Positions 8,669 through 17,607 of a DNA stretch of 64,000 nt are shown here, piece after piece. The notes beneath the pieces were generated by a model that ran no database searches, had not been told where the DNA came from, and saw nothing but the letters and a program-made list of their open reading frames with translations. Source of the stretch: Hydrogenophaga sp. (GTDB taxonomy: Bacteria > Pseudomonadota > Gammaproteobacteria > Burkholderiales > Burkholderiaceae_C); contig NZ_JAHCKK010000001.1 in the NCBI RefSeq assembly GCF_026125825.1, positions 180,581 to 244,580 of the forward strand. Direction: 5' to 3'. Every line of letters starts with the position of its first letter. The stretch's first letter is position 1. Made by a program: the position numbers and the translations under genes.

Positions 8669-9670
8669 CTAGGCCGGCGCCCAGAACACGCTGAACCAGC
8701 CGTTGGCGTCCGTCCAGTGCCGGGGTGCGCCAAAGCCGGCTTCGCCCAGCAGCGCCCCGAAGTCCTCCGGCGCCCATTTGTACGAGTTCTCGGTGTGCAG
8801 CCGCTCGCCATCGGCGAAGCGGCGCTCGCCGCCGGTCCAGCGCACGGTCTGATCGCCGATGGATTGCAGGTGCATCTCGATGCGCGATTCGTCGGCGTTG
8901 TACAGCCCCACGTGTTGCCAGGCGGCGGGCGCGAAGTCGGCATCGATCAATCGGTTGACGTGGCGCAACAGGTTGCGGTTGAAGGCAGCGGTCACGCCCA
9001 GCGCGTCGTCGTAGGCGGGCTCCAGCACGGCGCGAGGCTTGACGCGATCCACGCCGATCAGCAGGCCACCCCCCGCCCCTGCGGCTTCACACACCGCGTG
9101 CGCCTGGCACAGCAGGGCCAGGGCCTCGTCGGGCAGGAAGTTGCCAATGCTGGAGCCGGGGTAGAACACCACGCGCGGCTGCTGCGCCAGCGCGCGCTCG
9201 CTCAACCAGGTGGTGACGTCGGCTCCCAGGGCGAAGCGCGTGGAGAAGTCCATGCCCAGGCCGAGCATGGGCAGGTCGGCGTGGCGCTGCTGCAGGGCCG
9301 CGAGCGTGTCGCGCAGGTAGTCCACCGAGATGTCCACCGGCACGTAGGCAGATGGCTGCAGCACGGGGAACAGGCGCGCGGCCTTGGCGCAGCTGCCTGC
9401 GCCCAGGTCGACCAGCACCGCGCCCTGAGGCACGTGGCGCGCCATGTCGGCGCCATGTTCGGCGAACACGGCGGCTTCGGTGCGCGTGGGGTAGTACTCG
9501 GGCAATTCGGTGATGGCATCGAACAGGCGCGAGCCCAAGGCGTCGTAGAAGAACTTGGGCGCGATGCGCGCCGGCGTGGCCAACAGGCCGGCGATGAGCT
9601 CCGGATGCGTGGCGCCGGGGCGTGGGTGGTGCAGCTGGACGAACTGCGGCGCCTGGTCGATGTATCGCAT
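8669..9670 (-). CDS. egtD: L-histidine N(alpha)-methyltransferase EgtD
   Basis: EgtD transfers three methyl groups from S-adenosylmethionine to histidine, giving hercynine, the first step of ergothioneine synthesis. The product has 333 residues, the family length. The SAM site GAGSCAKAARL lies near residues 91-101, preceded by the typical FFYDALGSRLFDAITELPEYYPTRTE segment. PGSSIGNF (about 170) and the C-terminal ENSYKWAPEDF region that shapes the histidine pocket are present. The ATG at 9670 has a good GGAG ribosome site. It follows egtB by ten bases on the same strand; the two form the minimal set for the thiol. Confidence 0.95.
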   Translation of the reverse strand: MRYIDQAPQFVQLHHPRPGATHPELIAGLLATPARIAPKFFYDALGSRLFDAITELPEYYPTRTEAAVFAEHGADMARHVPQGAVLVDLGAGSCAKAARLFPVLQPSAYVPVDISVDYLRDTLAALQQRHADLPMLGLGMDFSTRFALGADVTTWLSERALAQQPRVVFYPGSSIGNFLPDEALALLCQAHAVCEAAGAGGGLLIGVDRVKPRAVLEPAYDDALGVTAAFNRNLLRHVNRLIDADFAPAAWQHVGLYNADESRIEMHLQSIGDQTVRWTGGERRFADGERLHTENSYKWAPEDFGALLGEAGFGAPRHWTDANGWFSVFWAPA

Positions 9671-9680
9671 GAGAAGGCTC

Positions 9681-11006
9681 CTAGAGGGTGCGCGCCAGCC
9701 GCAAACCGCTGAACTGCCAGCGCGCGTCGGTGGGAAAGAAGTTGCGGTAACTGGCGCGCAGGTGCGCCGCAGGCGTGGCGCACGAGCCGCCGCGCAGCAC
9801 GTATTGGTTGATCATGAATTTGCCGTTGTACTCACCCACCGCGCCTTCGGCAGGCTGGTAGCCGGGGTAGGCGCTGTAGCTGCTGCCCGTCCACTCCCAC
9901 ACATCGCCATACATCTGGAGCAGGCCGTCGCCAGCGGCGCGCGCTGGCAGCGGGTGCAGGGCATTGCCTTCCTGCAGGTTGCCCTGCACGGGCAAGCCAG
10001 CGGCGGCGGCCTCCCACTCGGCTTCGGAGGGCAGTCGGGCGCCCGCCCAGTCGGCCTGCGTGGCCGCCGCCCAGCGCGCGAAAGCGTCGGCCTCGAAGTG
10101 GCTGATGTGGGTGACCGGGGTGTGCAGGTCCAGCGGCACTTCCCCGTGCAGCGTGAACACGGTGGGCAGCTCCGGGCCTTGCGACGGGAGGGTCCAATAC
10201 AGCGGGGCGCGAAGGCCCTGGGCACGCACCCAGTCCCAGCCAGCGGCAAGCCACCAGCGCGGCTCGGTGTAACCGCCGTCCTGCACGAAGGCCCACCACT
10301 CGCCGTGGGTGACCAGCCGGTTCATGAGCGCATAGGGTTCGAGCCACTGGCGGTGGCGAGGCAGCTCGTTGTCGAACGCGAAACCCTGGCCGGTGTGTCC
10401 CACCTCCACCAGTCCACCGGGGTGGTCGACCCAGCGCGGCGCCACCGTGGTCACAGGCACCAGCGGCCAGTGGCGGCGGTAGGCGGGGCGCAGCGGGTTG
10501 ATGGACAGCAGGTGCTTCACATCGGTGAGCAGCAGCTCCTGGTGCTGCTGCTCGTGGTGCAGACCGAGTTCGATGAGGCGCAGCGCATCGTCGCTGTCGG
10601 TGTGTTCGATCAGGCGCACGATGCGTGCGTCCACCTGCTCGCGCCACTGCCACACGGTGGCGAGGTCGGGCCTCGTGAGAAGGCCACGCTGTGGCCTCGA
10701 GAACGGCTCCCCGACACCCTGGTAGTAACTGTTGAAGAGCATTCGGAACGAAGGCTCGTAGGCCTTGAAGCCGGCCTCGAAACGCTCGAGCACAAAGGTC
10801 TCGAAGAACCAGGTGACGTGCGCGAGGTGCCACTTGGTCGGGCTGGCGTCGGGCATGGACTGCGCCTGGCAGTCCTCGGGCGAAAGCGGCGCGGCCAGCG
10901 CCCGGCTGCGCTCGCGCACGGCTGTGTAGTGGCGGACCAGGCCCGCGCGGTTGTACAGAGTGTCGGGCGCACGCTGGGGGGCAACCGGTCGGGGCGTGGG
11001 GTTCAT
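9681..11006 (-). CDS. egtB: Ergothioneine biosynthesis sulfoxide synthase EgtB
   Basis: EgtB is a non-haem iron enzyme that joins hercynine to a thiol donor with oxygen. The 441-residue protein has an N-terminal DinB-like four-helix domain with the iron histidines His63 (in WHLAHVTWFFE) and His151/His155 (in HEQQH), then a formylglycine-enzyme/sulfatase-modifying type domain (about 200-438) with GDVWEWTGSSY and VLRGGSCATP. No egtA, egtC or egtE lies near. In organisms with only egtB and egtD the donor may be cysteine directly, as known for some EgtB types, but this cannot be decided from sequence alone. The start lies four bases after the sugar dehydrogenase stop, so one transcript is likely. 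Confidence 0.93.
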   Translation of the reverse strand: MNPTPRPVAPQRAPDTLYNRAGLVRHYTAVRERSRALAAPLSPEDCQAQSMPDASPTKWHLAHVTWFFETFVLERFEAGFKAYEPSFRMLFNSYYQGVGEPFSRPQRGLLTRPDLATVWQWREQVDARIVRLIEHTDSDDALRLIELGLHHEQQHQELLLTDVKHLLSINPLRPAYRRHWPLVPVTTVAPRWVDHPGGLVEVGHTGQGFAFDNELPRHRQWLEPYALMNRLVTHGEWWAFVQDGGYTEPRWWLAAGWDWVRAQGLRAPLYWTLPSQGPELPTVFTLHGEVPLDLHTPVTHISHFEADAFARWAAATQADWAGARLPSEAEWEAAAAGLPVQGNLQEGNALHPLPARAAGDGLLQMYGDVWEWTGSSYSAYPGYQPAEGAVGEYNGKFMINQYVLRGGSCATPAAHLRASYRNFFPTDARWQFSGLRLARTL

Positions 11007-11010
11007 GGTG

Positions 11011-12144
11011 TCAGCTTCCAGGCTTGAGCCGCAACAGCTGGCCGTCGCGGTCGTCGGTGAGGAGGTAGATGAAGCCGTCCGGTCCCTGGCGCACGTCGCG
11101 CACGCGCTGGGCCAGTTGGGGCAGCAGTTTTTCTTCGCGCACCACGCGATCGCCGTCCATCACGAGGCGCACGAGGTACTGGAACTTGAGCGAGCCCACC
11201 AGCAGGTTGCCCTGCCAGTCCTTGCCATAGGGGCCGCCTTTCACGAAGGCCATGCCCGAGGGCGCGATGGAGGGCTTCCAGTACAGCAGGGGCTGCTCCA
11301 GGCCTTCCTTGCTGGTCAGCCCCTCGCCGATCTGCCCACCGCCGTAGTTCTCGCCGTAGGTGATCACGGGCCAGCCGTAGTTCTTGCCGGCGTCGGTGCG
11401 GTTGAGTTCGTCGCCGCCCTGTGGGCCATGTTCGATGGTCCAGAGGCGCCCGTCGGGGCCGATCGCCGCGCCCTGCACGTTGCGGTGGCCCAGGCTCCAG
11501 ATTTCAGGCAGGGCGCCTGCACGGCCAACGAAGGGGTTGTCGGGGTGGGCGCGGCCATCGGGGCGCACGCGAACCACCTTGCCGTGGTGGTTGTCCAGCG
11601 TCTGGGCATCGGCCATGCGCTGGAAACGGTCGCCCAGTGCGAGGAACAGGCTGCCGTCCTCTGACTGCGCGATGCGGCAGCCGAAATGCAGCCGGCTGCT
11701 GACCTTGGGCTTCTGGCTGAAGATGACTTTCACGTTCTCCAGCGAGCGGGCATCGGGCGCGAGGCGCGCCGAGGCCAGCGCGGTGGAGTTGCGCATGCCC
11801 ATGGCGCCGGGCTCGGCGTAGCAGAAGTGCACCGTGCGGTTGCGCGCGAAGTCGCGGTCGGTCACGAGGTCGAGCAGGCCGCCCTGGCCCACGGCATCCA
11901 CATCGGGCACGCCCTGGATCGGTTCACCCACGCGGCCATCGGCGCCGATCACCCGCATGCGGCCCGGCCGCTCCGTCACCAGCATGCGCCCCTCACCGAT
12001 GAAGGCCACCGCCCAAGGGTTGTGCAAGCCGCGCGCAACGACTTCGGTGGTGACAGCGGGAGCTTGCGCATGCACGGCTGGGGCAAGCAGCGTGCCCACC
12101 AGGGCGAACAGCGACAGCACAGGGGCGGAGGGAGGACGGGTCAT
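11011..12144 (-). CDS. PQQ-dependent sugar dehydrogenase (soluble aldose type)
   Basis: An exported six-bladed propeller of the GDH/aldose sugar dehydrogenase (YliI-like) family, 377 residues. The signal peptide ends near residue 28 (AVHAQA). Family blocks are LHNPWAVAF, LVTERPGRMRV, GGLLDLV, FGCRIA, ALGDRF, SLGHRNVQG, EHGPQGGDELN, GKNYGWPVITYGENY and PSIAPSGMAF. These are the PQQ and calcium contact regions. It should oxidise an aldose in the periplasm and pass electrons to the respiratory chain. No PQQ synthesis genes are in the window. It is the first gene of a tight unit with egtB and egtD, a grouping whose sense is not obvious. Confidence 0.9.
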   Translation of the reverse strand: MTRPPSAPVLSLFALVGTLLAPAVHAQAPAVTTEVVARGLHNPWAVAFIGEGRMLVTERPGRMRVIGADGRVGEPIQGVPDVDAVGQGGLLDLVTDRDFARNRTVHFCYAEPGAMGMRNSTALASARLAPDARSLENVKVIFSQKPKVSSRLHFGCRIAQSEDGSLFLALGDRFQRMADAQTLDNHHGKVVRVRPDGRAHPDNPFVGRAGALPEIWSLGHRNVQGAAIGPDGRLWTIEHGPQGGDELNRTDAGKNYGWPVITYGENYGGGQIGEGLTSKEGLEQPLLYWKPSIAPSGMAFVKGGPYGKDWQGNLLVGSLKFQYLVRLVMDGDRVVREEKLLPQLAQRVRDVRQGPDGFIYLLTDDRDGQLLRLKPGS

Positions 12145-12217
12145 GTGGGTGTGGAAGGAATGGCGGAAAAAGAGACGGCAAGGCGGTTGGTGCGCGCCAA
12201 CCGCCCAGGGTTCCCGA

Positions 12218-12805
12218 TCAGCCGCCCAGGGGTTGCACACCGAACAGCCAGGCGTGGGCCCAGAACACGAAGACGAGGTAGATCGCGAGCCCGCCGACCA
12301 GGGCCACGGCATCGTTGGCCGCGCCCCCCGGCAATGCGGGCGGGCTGCGCAGCAGACCGGCTGCCGCGCGGCGCTTGACGGAGATGCGGTCGGCCACGGC
12401 CCAGGCCAGGAAGCCGCCAAACAGCAGCACATCGGCCGCTGTGCCATTGGCCAGCAGGTGGGCCAGGGCCCAGCATTTCACGGCCAGCAGCATGGGGTGT
12501 CTGGCCGAGCGCTGGATGCGCCCGGGCAGGTAGGCCGCGAGCAGCAGCACGAAAACCGGCAGCATGAGCAACAGCGCGAGGTGGCGCAAGCCGGTGGGCG
12601 GGCTGTAGAGCAGCACCGGCGCCTGCCGCGCGATGCCGTAGCCCCAGACGATCAGCGCCAGGCCGGCAAAGGAGAGCAGCGTGTACACGCCCTTGAATCC
12701 CCCCTCGCCCATGCGCTGCGCCAGCGCCTGGCGGCCTTGCGGCGAGACGATGGACACCGAATGCACACCCAGGAACAGCACCAGGCCGATGATCAACCAC
12801 GTCAT
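12218..12805 (-). CDS. NnrU family membrane protein
   Basis: A 195-residue polytopic membrane protein of the NnrU family, first linked to nitrite/nitric oxide reduction but widespread outside denitrifiers and related to methyltransferase-like membrane enzymes. It begins MTWLIIGLVLFLGVHSVSI, with the family HSxS pattern, and has about six hydrophobic segments. LPGRIQRSARHPMLLAVKCWALAHLLANG (about 104-132) is the most conserved part. No denitrification genes are near. The ATG at 12805 is preferred over an upstream in-frame extension of low quality. It is 73 bases upstream of the sugar dehydrogenase on the same strand. Confidence 0.9.
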   Translation of the reverse strand: MTWLIIGLVLFLGVHSVSIVSPQGRQALAQRMGEGGFKGVYTLLSFAGLALIVWGYGIARQAPVLLYSPPTGLRHLALLLMLPVFVLLLAAYLPGRIQRSARHPMLLAVKCWALAHLLANGTAADVLLFGGFLAWAVADRISVKRRAAAGLLRSPPALPGGAANDAVALVGGLAIYLVFVFWAHAWLFGVQPLGG

Positions 12806-12887
12806 GACAACCCCTTTGGCTGGCGCGGCGCCAGACCATCCGGCGCCGCGCTGGCGAAAGGGCACTGTAGCGCCACCGCCGCCGCGG

Positions 12888-13856
12888 TCAACCCGCCGGG
12901 GTGGCGGCGCTGGGGGGTGGGCGCCGGTCGGTGGTGACCAGCCAGATGCCGCCGCACACCAGCAGCAGGGCCGCGGCGTTGCGCCAGGCCAGGATCTGCT
13001 CGCCCAGAAACAGCGCCGAGAGCAGCGCGCCGAACACCGGAATGAGGAAGTTGAACACCGAGACCATGCCCACGCGGTTGTATTTCAGCAGCGCGGCCCA
13101 CAGCGCGAAGGCCACTGCCGAGAGCACGGCCATGTAGAGCAGCAGCACGGCCGGCGCGAGCGACATGCCGTGCAGCGCACCGCCAAAGGCATGGCCCGCC
13201 AGCAGCAGCGCCAGACCACCGATGGCCAGCTGGCAACCAGTCATGACCATGGGATCGATCCGCTGCGAGAGCCGCTTGCCGTAGATGCTCGCGGCCGAGA
13301 GCACGAAGGCCGCGATGACGATGAAGCCCTCGCCGAGCAACGTGAAGCCCGCGTCCAGCCCCTGAGCACCTGCGCGCAGATTCACCGCCATCACGCCCGC
13401 GAAACCCAGCAGGCAACCCAGCGCCTTGCGATGGTCGAGGCGGTCGTCGTGGAAGATGAAGTGGGCCAGCAGCACGCTGAAGAAGGTGCCTGTGGCGTTG
13501 AGGATGGACGCCTTGACGCCCGTGGTGTGGGCCAGGCCGACGTAGAAGAAAACGTATTGCAGCGAGGTCTGCGCCAACCCGAGCACGGCGATGCGGCCCA
13601 GGCTGGCGCGCGGCAGCGCGAACACGGGTCGGCCGATGGCGTGCGCAATGCCCAGCAGCAACACGCCTGCGAGCAGGAAGCGCCACCCCGCGAACACGAG
13701 TTGCGACGCGGTATCGTCCCGGCCGATCGACAGCAGCGCATAGCCGCTCTTGATGGCCGGGTAGGCGCTGCCCCAGAGCAGGCAGCACAGGGTGGCCAGC
13801 CACACCACATTGCGCGGCCGGCTGAAGAAGGCCGCGCCGCCGGTGCGGGGCGTCAT
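12888..13856 (-). CDS. DMT superfamily (EamA) transporter
   Basis: A 322-residue inner-membrane exporter of the drug/metabolite transporter superfamily with two EamA repeats of five helices each. The first repeat opens with VVWLATLCCLLWGSAYPAIKSG (about residues 17-38), the second begins near residue 170 (AAFVLSAASIYGKRLSQRIDP). The start overlaps the stop of the FadR-type regulator in an ATGA arrangement, so both are translated together. It may export a uronate pathway intermediate, but that is only inferred from its place beside the uronate genes. Confidence 0.9.
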   Translation of the reverse strand: MTPRTGGAAFFSRPRNVVWLATLCCLLWGSAYPAIKSGYALLSIGRDDTASQLVFAGWRFLLAGVLLLGIAHAIGRPVFALPRASLGRIAVLGLAQTSLQYVFFYVGLAHTTGVKASILNATGTFFSVLLAHFIFHDDRLDHRKALGCLLGFAGVMAVNLRAGAQGLDAGFTLLGEGFIVIAAFVLSAASIYGKRLSQRIDPMVMTGCQLAIGGLALLLAGHAFGGALHGMSLAPAVLLLYMAVLSAVAFALWAALLKYNRVGMVSVFNFLIPVFGALLSALFLGEQILAWRNAAALLLVCGGIWLVTTDRRPPPSAATPAG

Positions 13857-14590
13857 GCGAGGCTGTCGGGTTGGGCCCGGCGCAGGCGTTCGCGGCTGTT
13901 GGACAGGTGCAGGCGCATGGCCTGGCGGGCGGCCTCGGGCTCGCGCAGGCGGATCGCGTCGTAGATGCTCTGGTGTTCGCCGTGCACGCGCCGCAGGTAG
14001 GCCAGACGCCCCTCGGGCGCGCTGCTGGCGGTGTTGAGTCGGGTGCGCGGAATGATCATCGTGCCGAGGTAGGTCATGAGATCGGCGAAGTGGCGGTTGC
14101 CGGTGGCCCGCGCCACTTCCATGTGGAACTGGAAGTCCGAGGGCACGGCGTCGGAGACGTCGTCGATCGAGGCCTCGAAGGCCGCGAGCGCCGCGGCCAT
14201 GTTCTGCAGGTGGCTGTCGTCGCGTCGCTGCGCGGCCAGGCTCGCGGCTTCGCTCTCCAGGCTGATGCGCAGTTCCAGCAGCGAGATGACGTCGGCCACG
14301 GTGGCGAAGTCCTCGGGCGCGACGCGGAAGTTGCTCTGCTCGGGCGGGGCCATCACGAAGGTGCCGATGCCGTGGCGCGTCTCCACCTGGCCCGAGGCCT
14401 GCAGGCGCGAGATGGCCTCGCGCACCACCGTGCGGCTCACCGCGAAACGGGTCATCAGCTCGGACTCGGTGGGCAGCTTGTCACCGGTCTGCAGGCGGCC
14501 TTCGCGCACATCGGCCGTCAGCGTATCGACGATTTCGGGCACCAGGCCGCGCTGGCGGCGGGGGCGCAATGGCGGCGCGGCCAGGGGCAT
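13853..14590 (-). CDS. FadR-family GntR transcriptional regulator of the uronate locus
   Basis: A 245-residue regulator: N-terminal winged helix (GDKLPTESELMTRFAVSRTVVREAISRLQASGQVETRHGIGTFV, described here by its key TESEL and SRTVVREA parts, about residues 35-80), then an all-helical FCD ligand domain (about 95-225). FCD domains bind metal and small organic acids. The ATG at 14590 has AGGAG eight bases upstream; an ATG at 14623 also has AAGGA and would add 11 residues. It is divergent from the uronate dehydrogenase gene. A perfect palindrome with extra half-sites lies in the shared region, so it most likely represses the divergent operon until a uronate or aldarate is present. Confidence 0.92.
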   Translation of the reverse strand: MPLAAPPLRPRRQRGLVPEIVDTLTADVREGRLQTGDKLPTESELMTRFAVSRTVVREAISRLQASGQVETRHGIGTFVMAPPEQSNFRVAPEDFATVADVISLLELRISLESEAASLAAQRRDDSHLQNMAAALAAFEASIDDVSDAVPSDFQFHMEVARATGNRHFADLMTYLGTMIIPRTRLNTASSAPEGRLAYLRRVHGEHQSIYDAIRLREPEAARQAMRLHLSNSRERLRRAQPDSLA

Positions 14591-14633
14591 CGCGTCGTCT
14601 CCTAGGGTTTTCACGGGGAGCATTGTTTTTTCC

Positions 14634-14697
14634 TTGACACGCCATTGTGGCGTTCACACAATTCGCCCAAGTTGTCTGACAACCGACAACAGACAAC
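14634..14697 (+). promoter_or_regulatory. Promoter and operator of the uronate operon
   Basis: A perfect -35 TTGACA (14634-14639) and a weaker -10 CACAAT (14657-14662) are 17 bases apart and point at the uronate dehydrogenase gene. Just downstream is the perfect palindrome GTTGTC-T-GACAAC (14671-14683), and the half-site GACAAC is then repeated twice more with a seven-base period (14685-14690 and 14692-14697). The TTGTC-n-GACAA form is typical of FadR-type GntR operators. Position at about the start of transcription predicts repression by the divergent regulator. Confidence 0.75.
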
Positions 14698-14764
14698 ATG
14701 ATGGCCGGACTGTAGCAAACCCCTCGCGAAAGTCCAAGCCCGACGAGACAAGAGCGCACACACC

Positions 14765-15574
14765 ATGGACGTCATCCTCAAGACCCATCACCGCCTGCTG
14801 CTCACCGGCGCCGCCGGCGGCCTGGGCACCGCCCTGCGCGAGCGTCTCAAGCGCAACTGCGAGGTGCTGCGCCTCTCGGACCGAGCGGACCTGGGCAGCG
14901 CCAAAGCCGGGGAAGAGATCGCGCTGGCCGACCTGGCCAACGCGGACGAGGTCGATGCCATGGTGCAGGGCTGCGACGCCATCGTGCACATGGGCGGCAT
15001 TTCGGTGGAAGCGCCCTTCGCCGCGATCCTGCAGGCCAACATCCTCGGCGCCTACCACCTGTACGAGGCCGCGCGGCGGCATGGGGTCAGGCGCATCGTG
15101 TTCGCCAGCTCGAACCACGTGACCGGCTTCTACAAGCAAAGCGAGACCATTCACGCCGACCACCCGGCCCGCCCCGATGGCTTCTATGGCCTGAGCAAGG
15201 CCTTCGGCGAGGACCTGGCGCGCCTGTACTTCGACCGCCACGGCATCGAGACCGCCTGCGTGCGCATCGGCTCCTCGTTTCCAGAACCCAAGGACCGCCG
15301 CATGCTCGCCACCTGGCTAAGCTTTGACGACCTGCACCGCCTCATCAGCGCCTGCCTGAGCACCCCGGTGCTGGGCCACAGCATCGTGTTCGGCATGTCG
15401 GACAACGCCGTGACCTGGTGGGACAACAGCCGTGCGCACCACGTGGGCTATGTGCCCCGGGACACGTCGGACGTGTTCCGCGAGGCCGTCTTCGCGCGCA
15501 CCAGCGCACCCGACCTGAACGACCCTGCCGCCATCTACCAGGGCGGCGGCTTCGTCAAGGCCGGCCCGTTCTGA
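14765..15574 (+). CDS. udh: NAD-dependent uronate dehydrogenase
   Basis: Udh oxidises D-glucuronate or D-galacturonate at C1 to the aldarolactone, the entry of the oxidative uronate pathway. The 269-residue product is a short-chain dehydrogenase/epimerase fold protein: nucleotide motif GAAGGLG (residues 15-21), DLAN at 56-59, SSNH at 115-118, and the catalytic Tyr141-x-x-x-Lys145 in YGLSK. Blocks such as HMGGISVEAPF, ARPDGFYGLSK, VRIGSSFPEP and WWDNS match the Agrobacterium and Pseudomonas Udh enzymes as I remember them. It is the first gene of the operon behind the palindromic operator. The 67 bases before the ATG contain no strong ribosome site. Confidence 0.93.
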   Translation: MDVILKTHHRLLLTGAAGGLGTALRERLKRNCEVLRLSDRADLGSAKAGEEIALADLANADEVDAMVQGCDAIVHMGGISVEAPFAAILQANILGAYHLYEAARRHGVRRIVFASSNHVTGFYKQSETIHADHPARPDGFYGLSKAFGEDLARLYFDRHGIETACVRIGSSFPEPKDRRMLATWLSFDDLHRLISACLSTPVLGHSIVFGMSDNAVTWWDNSRAHHVGYVPRDTSDVFREAVFARTSAPDLNDPAAIYQGGGFVKAGPF

Positions 15575-15588
15575 ATGGCACAGCCACC

Positions 15589-16494
15589 ATGACCACTCAG
15601 GCCGAACTGGTGCTCGACGCGCGCAACGGCGTGGGTGAGAGCCCGGTGTGGGACGCGCATCGCCAGGCCCTCTTCTGGCTGGACATTCCCGGCCGCGCGC
15701 TCTGGCGCTGGGACGCGGCCACCGGCCAATCGCGCCAGTGGGCCACGCCCGAGATGGCGGGCTGCATGGCGCTGGCCGCCGGCAGCGAAGCGACGCAGCA
15801 CGGCCGCTGGGTGGCCGCCATGGAAACCGGCGTGGCGGTGCTCACGCCGCAGAACGATGGCACGCTGACCCAGGACGTGCGCGCCCGGGTGCAGCACCCA
15901 CAGGCCGGCATGCGGTTCAACGACGGCCGTTGCGACCGCCAGGGCCGCCTGCGCGCCGGCACCATGGTGATGGACATGTCGCTGGCCGCTCCCGCAGGCA
16001 GCCTGTACGGGTTCGACGGCAAGGCACTGCGCGCTTTGCAGAGCGGCTTCATCACTCCCAACGGCCTGGCCTTCAGCCCCGACGGCAAGACCATGTACCT
16101 GTCGGACTCGCACCCCCAGGTGCAGACCATCTGGGCCTGCGGATACGACATCGACAGCGGCACGCCGCACCATCCCCGCGCCTGGGTCGACATGAAGCCC
16201 CTGCCGGGCCGGCCCGATGGCGCGGCCGTGGACGAGGACGGTGGCTACTGGATATGCGGCAACGATGCCGGGCTGGTGCACCGCTTCACGCCCGACGGCC
16301 GCCTCGACCGCTCGCTCGCCGTGCCGGTGAAGAAGCCGGCCATGTGCGCCTTTGGCGGCAGCGGGTTCGACACCTTGTTCGTCACCTCGATCCGGCCCGG
16401 TGGCGACCTGTCCGACCAACCGCTGGCGGGCGGCGTGTTCGCGCTGCGCCCCGGCGTGCGCGGGCTGCCCGAGCCTGCCTGCACGTTTTTCTGA
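15589..16494 (+). CDS. SMP-30/gluconolactonase family lactonase (probable aldarolactonase)
   Basis: A 301-residue six-bladed propeller of the SMP-30/regucalcin family. The metal site shows as the glutamate in GVGESPVW (about residue 17), NDGRCDRQGRL (near 110), TPNGLAFSPDGKTMYLSDS (near 155) and PDGAAVDEDGGYW (near 210). These enzymes hydrolyse sugar lactones. Placed 14 bases after udh, it most likely opens the galactaro- or glucarolactone made by that enzyme, like the SMP-30 type aldarolactonases known from Pseudomonas. The start ATG at 15589 avoids a long spurious upstream extension. Confidence 0.9.
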   Translation: MTTQAELVLDARNGVGESPVWDAHRQALFWLDIPGRALWRWDAATGQSRQWATPEMAGCMALAAGSEATQHGRWVAAMETGVAVLTPQNDGTLTQDVRARVQHPQAGMRFNDGRCDRQGRLRAGTMVMDMSLAAPAGSLYGFDGKALRALQSGFITPNGLAFSPDGKTMYLSDSHPQVQTIWACGYDIDSGTPHHPRAWVDMKPLPGRPDGAAVDEDGGYWICGNDAGLVHRFTPDGRLDRSLAVPVKKPAMCAFGGSGFDTLFVTSIRPGGDLSDQPLAGGVFALRPGVRGLPEPACTFF

Positions 16495-16569
16495 GCCCTG
16501 CATTTCCACAAGAGGCCCCAGGCCCAAGCCCCTGTTTTCAACCACCCTACCGAAAGCGCCGAGGACGAC

Positions 16570-17532
16570 ATGAACATCAAACCCCTCCTGACCCTTGTGG
16601 CCGCCTGTGCCGCCTTCGCGGCCCAGGCCACCGAGTTCCGCTCGGCCGATACCCACAACGCCGACGACTACCCCACCGTGGCGGCGGTGAAATACATGAG
16701 CGAGCTGCTGGAGAAGAAGAGCGGCGGCAAGCACAAGATCAAGGTCTTCAACAAGCAGGCACTGGGCAGCGAGAAGGAGACCATCGACCAGGTGAAGATC
16801 GGCGCGCTGGACTTCACGCGCGTGAACGTGGGCCCGATGAACGCCATCTGCCCGCTGACCCAGGTGCCGACCATGCCCTTCCTGTTCAGCTCCATCGCGC
16901 ACATGCGCAAGTCGCTGGACGGCCCGGTGGGCGACGAGATCCTCAAGAGCTGCGAGTCGGCCGGCTTCATCGGCCTGGCCTTCTACGACAGCGGCGCGCG
17001 CTCCATCTACGCCAAGAAGCCGATCAAGACCGTGGCCGATGCCAAGGGCCTGAAGATCCGCGTGCAGCAGTCCGACCTGTGGGTCGCGCTGGTCAGCGCC
17101 ATGGGGGCCAACGCCACGCCCATGCCCTACGGCGAGGTCTACACCGGACTCAAGACCGGCCTGATCGATGCCGCCGAGAACAACATCCCCTCGTTCGATA
17201 CCGCCAAGCACGTCGAGGCGGTGAAGATCTATTCCAAGACCGAGCACTCGATGGCACCCGAGATCCTGGTCATGTCCAAGGTGGTCTACGACAAGCTGCC
17301 CAAGGCCGAGCAGGAGATGATCCGCGCTGCCGCCAAGGAGTCGGTTGCGTTCGAGCGCCAGAAGTGGGATGAACAGGAAGCCAAGTCGCTCGCCAACGTG
17401 AAGGCCGCCGGCGCCGAGATCGTCGAGGTCGACAAGAAATCCTTCCAGGCCGTGATGGGGCCTGTGTACGACAAGTTCATGACCACGCCGGACATGAAGC
17501 GCCTGGTCAAGACGATCCAGGATACCAAGTAA
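16570..17532 (+). CDS. TRAP transporter substrate-binding protein (DctP family)
   Basis: The periplasmic binding protein of a tripartite ATP-independent (TRAP) transporter, 320 residues. Signal peptide to about residue 20 (FAAQA), then a DctP domain. The substrate carboxylate is usually gripped by the arginine in LKIRVQQS (about residue 161), with AENNIPSF (about 201) as the other pocket element. The context of uronate oxidation genes and the similarity to uronate-binding DctP proteins of related bacteria suggest D-glucuronate or D-galacturonate as ligand. It is followed by both membrane subunits on the same strand. Confidence 0.92.
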   Translation: MNIKPLLTLVAACAAFAAQATEFRSADTHNADDYPTVAAVKYMSELLEKKSGGKHKIKVFNKQALGSEKETIDQVKIGALDFTRVNVGPMNAICPLTQVPTMPFLFSSIAHMRKSLDGPVGDEILKSCESAGFIGLAFYDSGARSIYAKKPIKTVADAKGLKIRVQQSDLWVALVSAMGANATPMPYGEVYTGLKTGLIDAAENNIPSFDTAKHVEAVKIYSKTEHSMAPEILVMSKVVYDKLPKAEQEMIRAAAKESVAFERQKWDEQEAKSLANVKAAGAEIVEVDKKSFQAVMGPVYDKFMTTPDMKRLVKTIQDTK

Positions 17533-17607
17533 GCGGCCTCCCCTCCTCCCCCCACCCCTGTCCTCCAGCCCTCGTCCGCTCCGGCGGGCGGGGGAGCAAG
17601 GTTTCCC

